Source: Marinobacterium lacunae (GTDB lineage: Bacteria; Pseudomonadota; Gammaproteobacteria; Pseudomonadales; Balneatricaceae). Taken from it: a stretch of DNA of 64,000 nt. A program made the translations under genes and the position numbers. Position 1 is the stretch's first letter. Each line of letters begins with the position of its first letter. This document shows, piece by piece, positions 8,227 through 16,843 of this stretch. The notes beneath the pieces were generated by a model. The model worked only from the letters and a program-made list of their open reading frames with translations. It had not been told where the DNA came from and did no database searches. The stretch is from assembly GCF_000705555.1 (NCBI RefSeq), contig NZ_JMQN01000015.1, positions 248,001 through 312,000 of the forward strand. Reading direction: 5' to 3'.

Positions 8227-11200
8227 ATGGCACTGGCGCAATCTACTACTCCAACAATTCACGAATGCCGACAAGCTATCCATAACTACTATCTTGCCGA
8301 TGAATACACCGTCATCAGTGAGTTGATAGCTGGTGCCGATCTGTCGCAAGCCATTCGTGATGCGATCTCTGTCCGTGCGGCGGAGCTGGTACGCAATGTA
8401 CGTGCTAACTCCAAACCGACCATGATGGAAAAATTCCTGGCTCAGTACGGCCTCAGCACCAAAGAGGGTGTGGCTTTGATGTGTCTGGCCGAAGCCCTGC
8501 TTCGCGTGCCCGATAACATCACCATTCATGAGCTGATCGAAGACAAGGTGTCGTCCGGTAAATGGGCTGACCACCGCGGCAAGTCGAAGTCGTCGTTGAT
8601 CAACACCACCACCTGGGGCCTTATGGTAGCCGGCAAGCTGATCAGCCCCGCTGACAAGCAGAGCCTGATGGAGACCTTGCGTTCTCTGGTCAAGCGTATG
8701 GGTGACCCAATGGTGCGTACCGTTGCCCATCAGGCAATGAAGGAGATGGGGCGTCAGTTCGTACTCGGTCGCACCATCGAAGAGGCGCTCAAGCGTGCCG
8801 AAAAGTATGAGTCCAAGGGCTACACATACTCTTATGACATGCTCGGTGAAGCCGCACGTACCGATAAAGATGCACTGCGCTACCACCGCGATTATTCCAA
8901 TGCAATCAGCGAACTAAAAGCCAACTGCAAACACGCGGATATCCGCAGCAATCCGGGCATCTCGGTCAAGCTCTCCGCTTTGCATCCGCGCTACGAGTTC
9001 GGTCAGCGCGAACGCGTGATGAACGAGCTCGTTCCCCGTACGCTTTCTCTGGCCAAGTTGGCCAAAGCTGCCAACATGGGCTTTAACATCGATGCCGAGG
9101 AAGCGGACCGTCTTGACCTGTCTCTGGACGTAATCGAAGCGGTTCTGTCTGATCCTGAGCTGGCAGGTTGGGATGGTTTCGGTGTGGTTGTGCAGGCGTT
9201 CGGCAAACGCGCATCACACGTTTTGGATTGGCTTTACGCACTTTCTACCAAACTGGATCGCCGCATCATGGTGCGTCTGGTTAAAGGTGCCTACTGGGAC
9301 GCCGAGATCAAGCAGGCGCAGGTGATGGGTCTGGATGGCTTCCCTGTCTTTACCCGCAAGGCGTGCAGCGATGTGTCCTACATGGCGTGCGCCAAAAAGC
9401 TGCTGGGTATGACCGATCGCATCTACCCGCAGTTCGCAACCCACAACGCGCACTCCGTGTCCGCGATTCTGGAACTGGCCGAGGGCCGCGATTGCTTCGA
9501 ATTCCAGCGTCTGCACGGCATGGGCGAGTCCCTGCATGAGGCCGTCATGAGCGGTGGCAAGACTCGCTGCCGTATTTATGCGCCGGTCGGTGCCCATCAG
9601 GATCTGCTGGCCTATCTGGTACGTCGTCTGCTGGAAAACGGCGCGAACAGCTCCTTTGTTAACCAGATCGTCGATACCCGTATTACGCCGGAGATGATTG
9701 CGCGTGATCCGATCAGCCAGGTGCAATCACTGGGGCAGGATGTTGCCAGCAAAGCCATTCAGCGTCCGGCGGAACTGTTCGGCCAGGGTCGCAGCAACTC
9801 CAAGGGTTGGGACATTACCGATCCTGTGCAGGTTGAAGAGGTTGAAAAGGGGCGCGGAGCCTTCCGTACGCATCAGTGGCAGGGTGGCCCCGTATTGGCC
9901 GCCGAGGTTGTGGGTGCCGGTGCCAAAGAGGTGATCAACCCGGCCGATCCTGATGATCTGGTGGGGTATGTGACCCAGGCCTCTGCCGAGGATATCGAAG
10001 CCGCCATCGCCGCTTCTCAGCAGGGCTTCACCACCTGGTCTGCGATGTCTGCCGAGGAGCGTGCCGCGTGCATCGCCCGTGTTGGCGACCTGTTCGAAGA
10101 ACATAGTTTTGAGCTGTTTGCGCTGGCTACCCGCGAAGCGGGCAAGACCCTGCTCGATGGCGTTGCCGAAATTCGTGAGGCGGTGGACTTCGCGCGTTAC
10201 TACGCCAATGAAGGGATCCGCAACGAGGAATCGGGCGAGGCCCGTGGTGTTATCTCCTGTATCTCGCCGTGGAACTTCCCGCTGGCGATCTTCACCGGTC
10301 AGGTGCTGGCAGGTCTTGCTGCCGGTAACGCGGTCATCGCTAAACCGGCCGGTCAAACAGCGCTTATCGCCAGCCGCGCGGTTGAGCTGATGCACGAGGC
10401 TGGTATTCCGAAAGCGGCTATCCAGCTGTTGCCGGGCAGTGGTGCAACCGTTGGTACGGCTCTTACCTCCGACCCGCGTATTGCCGGTGTGTGTTTCACA
10501 GGTTCTACCGATACAGCTCAGCGTATCAACGGTGTCATGGCCGAGAATATGGCACCTGATGCGCCGCTGGTGGCCGAAACCGGCGGTCTCAACGCGATGA
10601 TCGTCGACTCTACAGCGCTGCCGGAGCAGGTGGTGCGCGATGTGCTGGCGTCCTCTTTCCAGAGCGCCGGTCAGCGTTGCTCTGCACTGCGTATGCTGTA
10701 TGTGCAGAAAGATATTGCCGATCACCTGCTGGAGATGCTGTTCGGTGCCATGGATGAGCTGGTTATCGGCAATCCCTGGCAGCTCTCCACCGATGTGGGT
10801 CCGGTGATCGATAAAGCGGCCAAGGCCGGTATCGAGGCCCACTGCGAAAAGTTTGCGGCCAAGGGGCGCGTATTGAAGCAGTTGGCGAAACCGGAGAAAG
10901 GGCTGTTCGTTGCGCCGACGGTGATCCGCCTGAGTGGTATCGAAGAGCTCGAAGAGGAGATCTTTGGCCCGGTACTGCATGTCGCAACCTTTGAAGCCGA
11001 TCAGCTCGATCAGGTGGTCGATGCGATCAACGCCAAGGGCTTTGGCCTGACCTTCGGTCTGCACACCCGTGTCGACAGCCGTGTTAATCGCATTGTTAAC
11101 CGCATCAAGGTCGGCAACACCTACGTCAACCGTAACCAGATCGGCGCGATTGTCGGCTCTCAGCCGTTCGGTGGTGAAGGTCTGTCCGGTACCGGGCCCA

Positions 11201-11850
11201 AGGCGGGCGGTCCGCACTACGTGCGTCGCTTCAAGAGTGTTGCAGGTGCATCAATCAGCACGACAGAAGAGGCGACAGTTACGGCTGATGCGCTGACGAC
11301 AGCGATCGAGCAGCTGAGTAGCATGAAGGTCAAAGCGCCAGAGGAACGGATGCTGTCGGTCAAGGCGTTCTTCGCCAGCGCTCCGGCACCGCTGGATGCC
11401 GAGCCGGAATTTATGCCGGGGCCGACCGGCGAGCTGAACCGTCTGTCCAATGTTGCCCGCGGTGTTGTGCTCTGTCTGGGGCCGGATAGCAAAACGGCAC
11501 TGGCTCAGGCGGGTGTGGCGCTCTCTCAGGGCAACAAGGTTGTGGTGGTCGCACCGGGAGCGGAAGCCGATCTGGCCCCTGCCATCGCGGCGGGTCTGCC
11601 GGTGGTGGCGCTGAACGGTCTGCTGAAGCCAGAGGCACTGGGCAGTGTTCAGGGCTTCGAGGCGGTGGTCAGCTGCGGTGATCAGACGCTGCTGCGTGAT
11701 TACCGTCAGGCGCTGGCTAAGCGCAGCGGCGCGCTGCTGCCGCTGATTACCGAGCACCTGTTGCCGGAGCGTTACGTGATCGAGCGTCATCTCTGTGTCG
11801 ATACCACGGCTGCTGGCGGTAACGCGAGTTTGATCGCCGCGTCCGAATAA
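8227..11850 (+). CDS. putA: Bifunctional proline dehydrogenase / L-glutamate-gamma-semialdehyde dehydrogenase PutA
   Basis: Converts L-proline to L-glutamate through P5C/GSA, passing electrons to FAD/quinone and then NAD. I place the start at ATG 8227 because AGAGGA lies just upstream and the sequence from here matches family N-termini; this gives 1207 residues. The N-terminal arm is followed by the PRODH barrel (about 170-490; RRIMVRLVKGAYWDAEIKQA, then RIYAPVGAHQDLLAYLVRRL). The ALDH domain (about 570-1030) has ISPWNFPLAI, Glu784 in VAETGG and catalytic Cys818 in SAGQRCSALR. A C-terminal domain extends to about 1207. The ribbon-helix-helix DNA-binding domain of E. coli-type trifunctional PutA is absent, so it is an enzyme only. 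Regulation presumably falls to the Lrp-type gene at 2506-2958. Confidence 0.95.
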   Translation: MALAQSTTPTIHECRQAIHNYYLADEYTVISELIAGADLSQAIRDAISVRAAELVRNVRANSKPTMMEKFLAQYGLSTKEGVALMCLAEALLRVPDNITIHELIEDKVSSGKWADHRGKSKSSLINTTTWGLMVAGKLISPADKQSLMETLRSLVKRMGDPMVRTVAHQAMKEMGRQFVLGRTIEEALKRAEKYESKGYTYSYDMLGEAARTDKDALRYHRDYSNAISELKANCKHADIRSNPGISVKLSALHPRYEFGQRERVMNELVPRTLSLAKLAKAANMGFNIDAEEADRLDLSLDVIEAVLSDPELAGWDGFGVVVQAFGKRASHVLDWLYALSTKLDRRIMVRLVKGAYWDAEIKQAQVMGLDGFPVFTRKACSDVSYMACAKKLLGMTDRIYPQFATHNAHSVSAILELAEGRDCFEFQRLHGMGESLHEAVMSGGKTRCRIYAPVGAHQDLLAYLVRRLLENGANSSFVNQIVDTRITPEMIARDPISQVQSLGQDVASKAIQRPAELFGQGRSNSKGWDITDPVQVEEVEKGRGAFRTHQWQGGPVLAAEVVGAGAKEVINPADPDDLVGYVTQASAEDIEAAIAASQQGFTTWSAMSAEERAACIARVGDLFEEHSFELFALATREAGKTLLDGVAEIREAVDFARYYANEGIRNEESGEARGVISCISPWNFPLAIFTGQVLAGLAAGNAVIAKPAGQTALIASRAVELMHEAGIPKAAIQLLPGSGATVGTALTSDPRIAGVCFTGSTDTAQRINGVMAENMAPDAPLVAETGGLNAMIVDSTALPEQVVRDVLASSFQSAGQRCSALRMLYVQKDIADHLLEMLFGAMDELVIGNPWQLSTDVGPVIDKAAKAGIEAHCEKFAAKGRVLKQLAKPEKGLFVAPTVIRLSGIEELEEEIFGPVLHVATFEADQLDQVVDAINAKGFGLTFGLHTRVDSRVNRIVNRIKVGNTYVNRNQIGAIVGSQPFGGEGLSGTGPKAGGPHYVRRFKSVAGASISTTEEATVTADALTTAIEQLSSMKVKAPEERMLSVKAFFASAPAPLDAEPEFMPGPTGELNRLSNVARGVVLCLGPDSKTALAQAGVALSQGNKVVVVAPGAEADLAPAIAAGLPVVALNGLLKPEALGSVQGFEAVVSCGDQTLLRDYRQALAKRSGALLPLITEHLLPERYVIERHLCVDTTAAGGNASLIAASE

Positions 11851-11870
11851 CGCTCGATGTTGTGCACCTC

Positions 11871-11903
11871 AAGGGGGGGGCTTATGCCTGCTTCCCCTTT
11901 TTC
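11871..11903 (+). terminator. Possible terminator of putA
   Basis: An AAGGGG tract pairs with CCCCTT about 18 bases later and is followed by TTT, 20 bases after the putA stop. The stem is short, so the call is moderate. Confidence 0.45.
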
Positions 11904-11995
11904 GTTGGCAGTTCGCGGGGGCGTGCCCAGTGCGCATTTACGGCGCTGAACCGATAGAATGAAGCGGTCTTTGGTTGTCGGATAAGGGAGGCGCG

Positions 11996-12928
11996 ATGCT
12001 CAGCAAAAATCTGTTACGCAAGCTGGATATCCAGGATATTGCGATATTCCTCTCGCTGTATCAGACGCACAACGCGCGCAAGAGTGCCGACCTGCTCAGT
12101 GTCAGCCCGCCTACGGTGAGCTACTCGCTCAAGCGCCTGCGCAGCTGTCTGGGCGATGAGCTCTTCGTGCGGGAGAGCACAGGGTTAATGCCGACGGCAC
12201 GTGCCGTGCACATTGAGCCCTACCTGCGCAGTGCCATGGAGGCGATCAACCGTTCGGCAGAGGCCGGGCCTGCGAGCGAAGACGAGACGTTGCCGCTGGA
12301 GCTGTGCGTGCCTGAGGCGTTCGAGCTGCTGTTAATGCCTAAATTGATGTTGGCAGCGCTTGCCTGCACGCCCCACCGTATCCTGCATATCGAGAAGCTG
12401 AAGGAGAAACTGCCCACCGAGGGGCTGCTCGCCGGCAAGGTGGATCTGCTCTGTGTGCCTGGGCCCGGTGCCTATTTTCAGCTGCATCCGGAGCTTGAGC
12501 GACAGCCCCTGTTCGAGGACCGTTTTGTCTGTCTGGCCAAGGGCAACACACCGCGGCAGATCACAGTTGATGAGTACTGCGATGCGCTACACGTCTATCC
12601 GTCGCCCTGGCAGTCGCCGCGCAATATGGTGGATATGTGGCTTGAGCAGCTTGGTCACAGCCGCAAGGTGGTGGCCTGGAGCAGCAACTATCAGTCCTGC
12701 CTCAACATGCTTGAAGAGCTGCCCTGCATGATGATGCTGCCGGAGACGCTGTTAGGCACACTGCGGATCCCGCCAGGGGTACAAGTTCATCAGCCTCCAT
12801 TGGGCTGCCCCAATTTCACCTTCGACATGGTATGGGCGCCCGGTAGCGACAGCCCCGGACGGCGCTGGCTGCGCCAGCAACTGCTCAGGATCTGTGAACA
12901 GGATGCCCGTCTGACGCGATCCGTTTAA
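11996..12928 (+). CDS. LysR-family transcriptional regulator
   Basis: A DNA-binding regulator of 310 residues. The N-terminal winged helix-turn-helix (about 8-70) includes ARKSADLLSVSPPTVSYSLKR and LGDELFVRESTGLMPT, the standard LysR pattern. The rest is a periplasmic-binding-like effector domain. I prefer ATG 11996, which has AAGGGAGG five bases upstream, over a TTG 21 bases earlier. It is convergent with the azoreductase gene, only two bases separating the stop codons. The regulated target is unknown; putA, azoR or the EamA gene are all possible neighbours. Confidence 0.85.
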   Translation: MLSKNLLRKLDIQDIAIFLSLYQTHNARKSADLLSVSPPTVSYSLKRLRSCLGDELFVRESTGLMPTARAVHIEPYLRSAMEAINRSAEAGPASEDETLPLELCVPEAFELLLMPKLMLAALACTPHRILHIEKLKEKLPTEGLLAGKVDLLCVPGPGAYFQLHPELERQPLFEDRFVCLAKGNTPRQITVDEYCDALHVYPSPWQSPRNMVDMWLEQLGHSRKVVAWSSNYQSCLNMLEELPCMMMLPETLLGTLRIPPGVQVHQPPLGCPNFTFDMVWAPGSDSPGRRWLRQQLLRICEQDARLTRSV

Positions 12929-12930
12929 CG

Positions 12931-13527
12931 CTAGGCGATCTCCGCCATGCGCTGATGAGCGGCCAGCAGGCTCTGTTCCCGGCTATCCGGTGACAGATCG
13001 AGCCCGTCGGCGATCAGCGCATGCACCCGTTGTATACCGATCAGCGACAGGAACTGCCTGACCGGCGGAATCTGATGGTCGTCGTTGCTGTCCAGCGTGC
13101 CGCCGCGGGTTGCGATCAAATAAACATCCCGATCCCGCAGCAGGCCTTTTGGGCCTGTCTCGGTAAATTCGAAGCTGACACCGGCACGGGCCAGCAGGTC
13201 GAAGTAGGCCTTCAGTTGCGAGGGGATGCCGAAATTGTAGAGTGGCAGCGCGATGACCACCGTGTCGGCGCTTTCGAACTCCTCAATCAGGGCGTCTGAC
13301 AGGTGGCGATAGGCCAGTTGCTCGGCACTGCACTCGGATGCTGGCAGGCGCAGGGCATCCCACTGTTCAGCGCCGAGATGAGGCAGCGGCTGAGTGACCA
13401 GATCGCGGGTGATGAGGCGGGTGTCGGGCTGTGCGTCGAATCGCTGCTGAATGAATCGCTCGCAGAGCTGTGCCGAGCGGCTGCGCTCGCCGTTGGCGCT
13501 GGTTTTCAGGTAGAGCAGGGTGGTCAT
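12931..13527 (-). CDS. azoR: FMN-dependent NADH-azoreductase / quinone reductase
   Basis: A flavodoxin-fold cytosolic oxidoreductase of 198 residues, using NADH to reduce quinones and azo compounds. Typical AzoR features are the N-terminal YLKTSANGERSRSAQL phosphate-binding segment, IALPLYNFGIPSQLKAYFD around residues 90-110, and TRGG near 140. The start at 13527 is preceded by AAGGAG; a longer upstream reading would add 19 unlikely residues. It is probably a single-gene unit. Confidence 0.88.
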   Translation of the reverse strand: MTTLLYLKTSANGERSRSAQLCERFIQQRFDAQPDTRLITRDLVTQPLPHLGAEQWDALRLPASECSAEQLAYRHLSDALIEEFESADTVVIALPLYNFGIPSQLKAYFDLLARAGVSFEFTETGPKGLLRDRDVYLIATRGGTLDSNDDHQIPPVRQFLSLIGIQRVHALIADGLDLSPDSREQSLLAAHQRMAEIA

Positions 13528-13710
13528 TGCTATCTCCTTACATTGAGTTGACCTGCTCAGGCTACGCCGCCGCAGCAGCGGCATGATCGGAAAATCCGAA
13601 TCCCCCTTTTAATCTTTAAACGCCGTCGCTCTGGCAGACGCTGCATGCTGGCATTCGAGGGTGGTGAACGTCTTGCCGCCTGAATGTGAAGATCTGTTGG
13701 GGAGTTCGGG

Positions 13711-14634
13711 ATGAATGGCGTATTGAAAACGACGGGCGGAGCCCATGTGATGATGGCGCTTTGGGCGCTGTTGGTTGGCAGCTCGTTTCCGCTGGCGGCC
13801 ACCTTCGATGCGGTGCTGTCGCCGATCTGGCTGACCGTGGTGAGGTTCTTTATCGCGGCAGCGCTGATGCTGCCCTGGGTGTTGCGAACATCGCGCTGGT
13901 GGCCGCGAACCCTGCGTGCCTGGGTGGGCTATACCCTGCTGGGTGTGTTTCTGGCGGTGTTCTTTGGTTCGCAGTTCATCGCACTGAATATGACCTCAGC
14001 CCTGTCGGTTGCCGCGCTCTTTGTCACCCTGCCAACCATTGCCTGGGTGCTCGCCCGACTGGTGGGGATAGAGCGCTCCGGTTTTGGCCGGTTGCTGGTG
14101 CTGCTGGTTGGTGCAGTCGGGGCGCTGGGCCTGACTCTGCGCGGGCGTGACGGTGCCCTATCGGGGTTTGGTCTCGGTGAGTGGCTGTTTCTCGCAGGGT
14201 GTGCCTGCTCGGCGGCGTATTCGGTTTCGTCGCGACTGCTGGTGGTGCGCGACTGGTTGCCGGAGAGCCCGTTGCTGGCGACTTTCTGGAGCCTGCTGAT
14301 CGGTGCCTGTTTGATGGCGCTGCTGGCAATGGCAAGCGGAGGCAACAGCGATCTGTTCTGGAGCCTGCTGGATGCCATGGATCTTGCGAAACTTGCGCTG
14401 CTGGCGCTGTTTGCCAGCTTCCTGACGTTCTGGATTCTTCAGCGGGCGATGCAGGTGTTGATGCCAAGCAGTGTGGCCGCCTACTGCTACCTGACGCCAC
14501 TGGTGTCACTGGCGCTGGCGCTGAATGCCGGCACCGCGCATCTCGATGCCATGCTGTTGCTGAGTCTGGCCTTGCTGGCCGTTACGGTAATCTGGTTGAT
14601 CGGTTCAGAGCGGGGGAGTGCCGGGCGGGCCTAG
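13711..14634 (+). CDS. EamA-family (DMT) drug/metabolite exporter
   Basis: An inner-membrane protein of 307 residues with ten predicted membrane helices in two EamA repeats (about 10-140 and 160-300). The second repeat carries the usual late segment LMPSSVAAYCYLTPLVSLAL, and the first opens with MMALWALLVGSSFPLAATFD. GGGGAG precedes the ATG. Such proteins export amino acids or small metabolites; the substrate cannot be read from sequence. It is convergent with the pot operon. Confidence 0.8.
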   Translation: MNGVLKTTGGAHVMMALWALLVGSSFPLAATFDAVLSPIWLTVVRFFIAAALMLPWVLRTSRWWPRTLRAWVGYTLLGVFLAVFFGSQFIALNMTSALSVAALFVTLPTIAWVLARLVGIERSGFGRLLVLLVGAVGALGLTLRGRDGALSGFGLGEWLFLAGCACSAAYSVSSRLLVVRDWLPESPLLATFWSLLIGACLMALLAMASGGNSDLFWSLLDAMDLAKLALLALFASFLTFWILQRAMQVLMPSSVAAYCYLTPLVSLALALNAGTAHLDAMLLLSLALLAVTVIWLIGSERGSAGRA

Positions 14635-14642
14635 CCGCCCGG
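14621..14642. terminator. GC-rich hairpin between the convergent EamA and potC genes
   Basis: CCGGGCGG and CCGCCCGG form an 8-base stem that overlaps the EamA stop codon. It lies between converging units but has no T-run on either strand. It may act as a transcription barrier or an mRNA end. Confidence 0.35.
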
Positions 14643-14650
14643 CGGATGGA

Positions 14651-15496
14651 TCAACCGGTGCGCATTTTTTCACTGCGTGCGCGCAGGTACTCCATTGTCA
14701 GCAGTAGCAGACCGGAGATGATGACCAGCAAGGTGGCCACAGCGAGAATGGTCGGATTGATCTCTTCACGCAGACCCGAGAACATCTGGCGCGGAATGGT
14801 GCGCTGTTCGGGGCCTGCCAGGAAGAGCACCACGATCACCTCGTCAAAGGAGGTCACAAAGGCGAACAGGGCGCCGGAGATAACTCCGGGACGTATCAAC
14901 GGCATGATCACCTTGAAGAAGGTGTATACCGGTTTCGCACCCATGCCCAGCGATGCCCGTACCAGCGAATAATCGAACCCCGACAGTGCCGCGTTTACCG
15001 TGATCACGACAAACGGTGTGCCAAGGGCCGCGTGGGCTAGGATGACGCCGAGGTAACTGCCGGCGATATCGAGCTGGGTGTAGAAGAAGAACATGCCCGC
15101 TGCGGTGATGATCAGCGGCACGATCATCGGCGATAGCAGCAGTGCCATGATCATGCGCTGGAACGGCATCTCCGAACGGGTCAGACCGATGGCTGCAGTG
15201 GTTCCAAGCACCGTGGCGATGATCGTGGCCATGATGCCGATGTAGAAGCTGTTCTTGATCGCCAGCATCCACTTGTCTTCGGCAAGGATCTCCTGATACC
15301 ACTTCAGCGAATAGGCGTCCGGATCGAACGCCAGCATCCCCTCGGTAAAGGTGAAATAGGGCTCGGCGTTGAACGACAGCGGGATGATCACCAGTATCGG
15401 TGCCATCAGGAACAGCAGTACCAGCCAGGCGGTGAGTTTGACGCCAGTCAGGCCGAGTTTCTGCCAGATTGTAAAATAGCGTGGAAATTGAGCCAT
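14651..15496 (-). CDS. potC: Polyamine-type ABC transporter permease PotC
   Basis: The second inner-membrane permease of the potADBC operon, 281 residues with about six helices. The binding-protein-dependent permease (EAA) loop around 185-205 contains SLVRASLGMGAKPVYTFFKV. The N-terminal helix LVLLFLMAPILVIIPLSFN and the extracytoplasmic YFTFTEG segment are typical of PotC. It is the last gene of the unit, 20 bases after potB. With PotA, PotB and PotD it should take up putrescine, spermidine or a related solute; the precise ligand is not determined by sequence. Confidence 0.85.
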   Translation of the reverse strand: MAQFPRYFTIWQKLGLTGVKLTAWLVLLFLMAPILVIIPLSFNAEPYFTFTEGMLAFDPDAYSLKWYQEILAEDKWMLAIKNSFYIGIMATIIATVLGTTAAIGLTRSEMPFQRMIMALLLSPMIVPLIITAAGMFFFYTQLDIAGSYLGVILAHAALGTPFVVITVNAALSGFDYSLVRASLGMGAKPVYTFFKVIMPLIRPGVISGALFAFVTSFDEVIVVLFLAGPEQRTIPRQMFSGLREEINPTILAVATLLVIISGLLLLTMEYLRARSEKMRTG

Positions 15497-15516
15497 CTGA
15501 TCCTACTCCTCGTCCA

Positions 15517-16758
15517 TTAGCCCAGTTTAAGGTTGCTGATGCCCACGAGCCGGTCGTACAGCCAGTAAAGCAGGGTGATCAGCAGCAGCAACAGTGAGCC
15601 CAGCGCGGCGGCCAGCTCCCAGTTGTTGGACGACTGCATGTGGAAGGCGATGATGTTGGAGATCATCTGGCCCTCGGTACCACCGACCAGCGCCGGGGTG
15701 ATGTAGTAACCGATAGAGATGATGAACACCAGCAACGCCCCGGCGCTCAGGCCCGGCACGGTCATCGGCATGTAGATGCGTACGAAGGCCGGTATCGGTT
15801 TGGCACCGAGCGACAGGGCCGCACGGAAGTAGCTCGGATCTATCCCTTTCATCACGCTGTACAGCGGCAACACCATGAATGGCAGCAGGATATGGGTCAT
15901 GGCGATGACGGTGGCGAACTGCGTATACAGCATCTCCAGCGGCTCATCGATGATGTGCAGCGACATAAGTGTCGAGTTCACCACACCGTTGGTCTGCAGC
16001 AGGGCGATCCACGAAGTGGTGCGCACCAGCAGAGAGGTCCAGAACGGCAGCAGTACAAAGATCATCAGCGTATTGGCGACGCGGGTGGGTGCGTTGGCCA
16101 GATACCAGGCCAGCGGGAAACCGATGATGGCGGTCAGAACCGTGATGTAGAACGCTATCTTCAGACTTTTCCAGTACAGATCGATATAGATCTGGGTTCC
16201 GCGCTGCACGATCTCGCCGGAGGGCGAGTGCTCCAGATCCAGTGCGGTCAGGTAGAAATCGGCGGTGACGACCGAACCCGATTTCTTGATCGCACGCCAG
16301 ACCTCAACCTGCTGCCACTTCTTGTGGGCATCGAACAAAATCTCGTTGCCGCGGCTTTGCAGTTCGGCGGTGTCGGTGCGACTCACCCTGCGCGCGGTGG
16401 ATTTGATCAGGCTCGATGAGCCGGGCAGGGCTCGGTTGATCTCTTCGGCCAGCTTGCCGGAGAGTCGATCCTTGGCAAGCGTCTTAAGCTCCACCGCGAA
16501 GGTATTCAGTGCATCCGGCGGCGGCAGTTCGCCGCTGCTCTCGGACCATTTATCCAGTTGTGCGAGTGTTTCGGGCACCAGCTCGGACACCGTCGGGTGG
16601 TAAAAACTTCGATACAGCATTGTCCCGATGGGGGCAACGAAGGTGACGAAAATGAAGCCAAGCAGTGGCAACACGAAAAATATCGCCAGCAGTTTTGCCC
16701 GGCGGCGGTTGCGGTTAGCCTGCCTGATTTCGTCCGGTGTCAGTTCTGGGTTGGACAT
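15517..16758 (-). CDS. potB: Polyamine-type ABC transporter permease PotB with a long periplasmic insert
   Basis: Permease component of 413 residues, against roughly 280-310 for E. coli PotB. The first helix is at about 22-45 (LLAIFFVLPLLGFIFVTFV). About 130 polar residues (roughly 55-185, including GTQIYIDLYWKSLKIAFYIT at the end) follow before the remaining five helices. The EAA loop carries YFRAALSLGAKPIPAFVRIY. I start at ATG 16758 rather than 36 bases further upstream because the N-terminus then begins MSNPELTPDEI. The insert presumably extends into the periplasm, where it could contact PotD. Similar long PotB proteins exist in other marine proteobacteria from memory. Confidence 0.83.
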   Translation of the reverse strand: MSNPELTPDEIRQANRNRRRAKLLAIFFVLPLLGFIFVTFVAPIGTMLYRSFYHPTVSELVPETLAQLDKWSESSGELPPPDALNTFAVELKTLAKDRLSGKLAEEINRALPGSSSLIKSTARRVSRTDTAELQSRGNEILFDAHKKWQQVEVWRAIKKSGSVVTADFYLTALDLEHSPSGEIVQRGTQIYIDLYWKSLKIAFYITVLTAIIGFPLAWYLANAPTRVANTLMIFVLLPFWTSLLVRTTSWIALLQTNGVVNSTLMSLHIIDEPLEMLYTQFATVIAMTHILLPFMVLPLYSVMKGIDPSYFRAALSLGAKPIPAFVRIYMPMTVPGLSAGALLVFIISIGYYITPALVGGTEGQMISNIIAFHMQSSNNWELAAALGSLLLLLITLLYWLYDRLVGISNLKLG

Positions 16759-16843
16759 GCATGAGCCCCTGTCAGGCCGGATCCACCGCCGCACGGGCGG
16801 GGATCCGGGGTAGTACGCGTCTGTGTGAATCCGGGTTAAAACG

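Noticed and set aside
9727-11217. Minus-strand open frame of 496 codons inside putA
   Set aside because: It is antisense to a certain gene, has low-complexity Arg/His/Thr-rich composition and matches no family.
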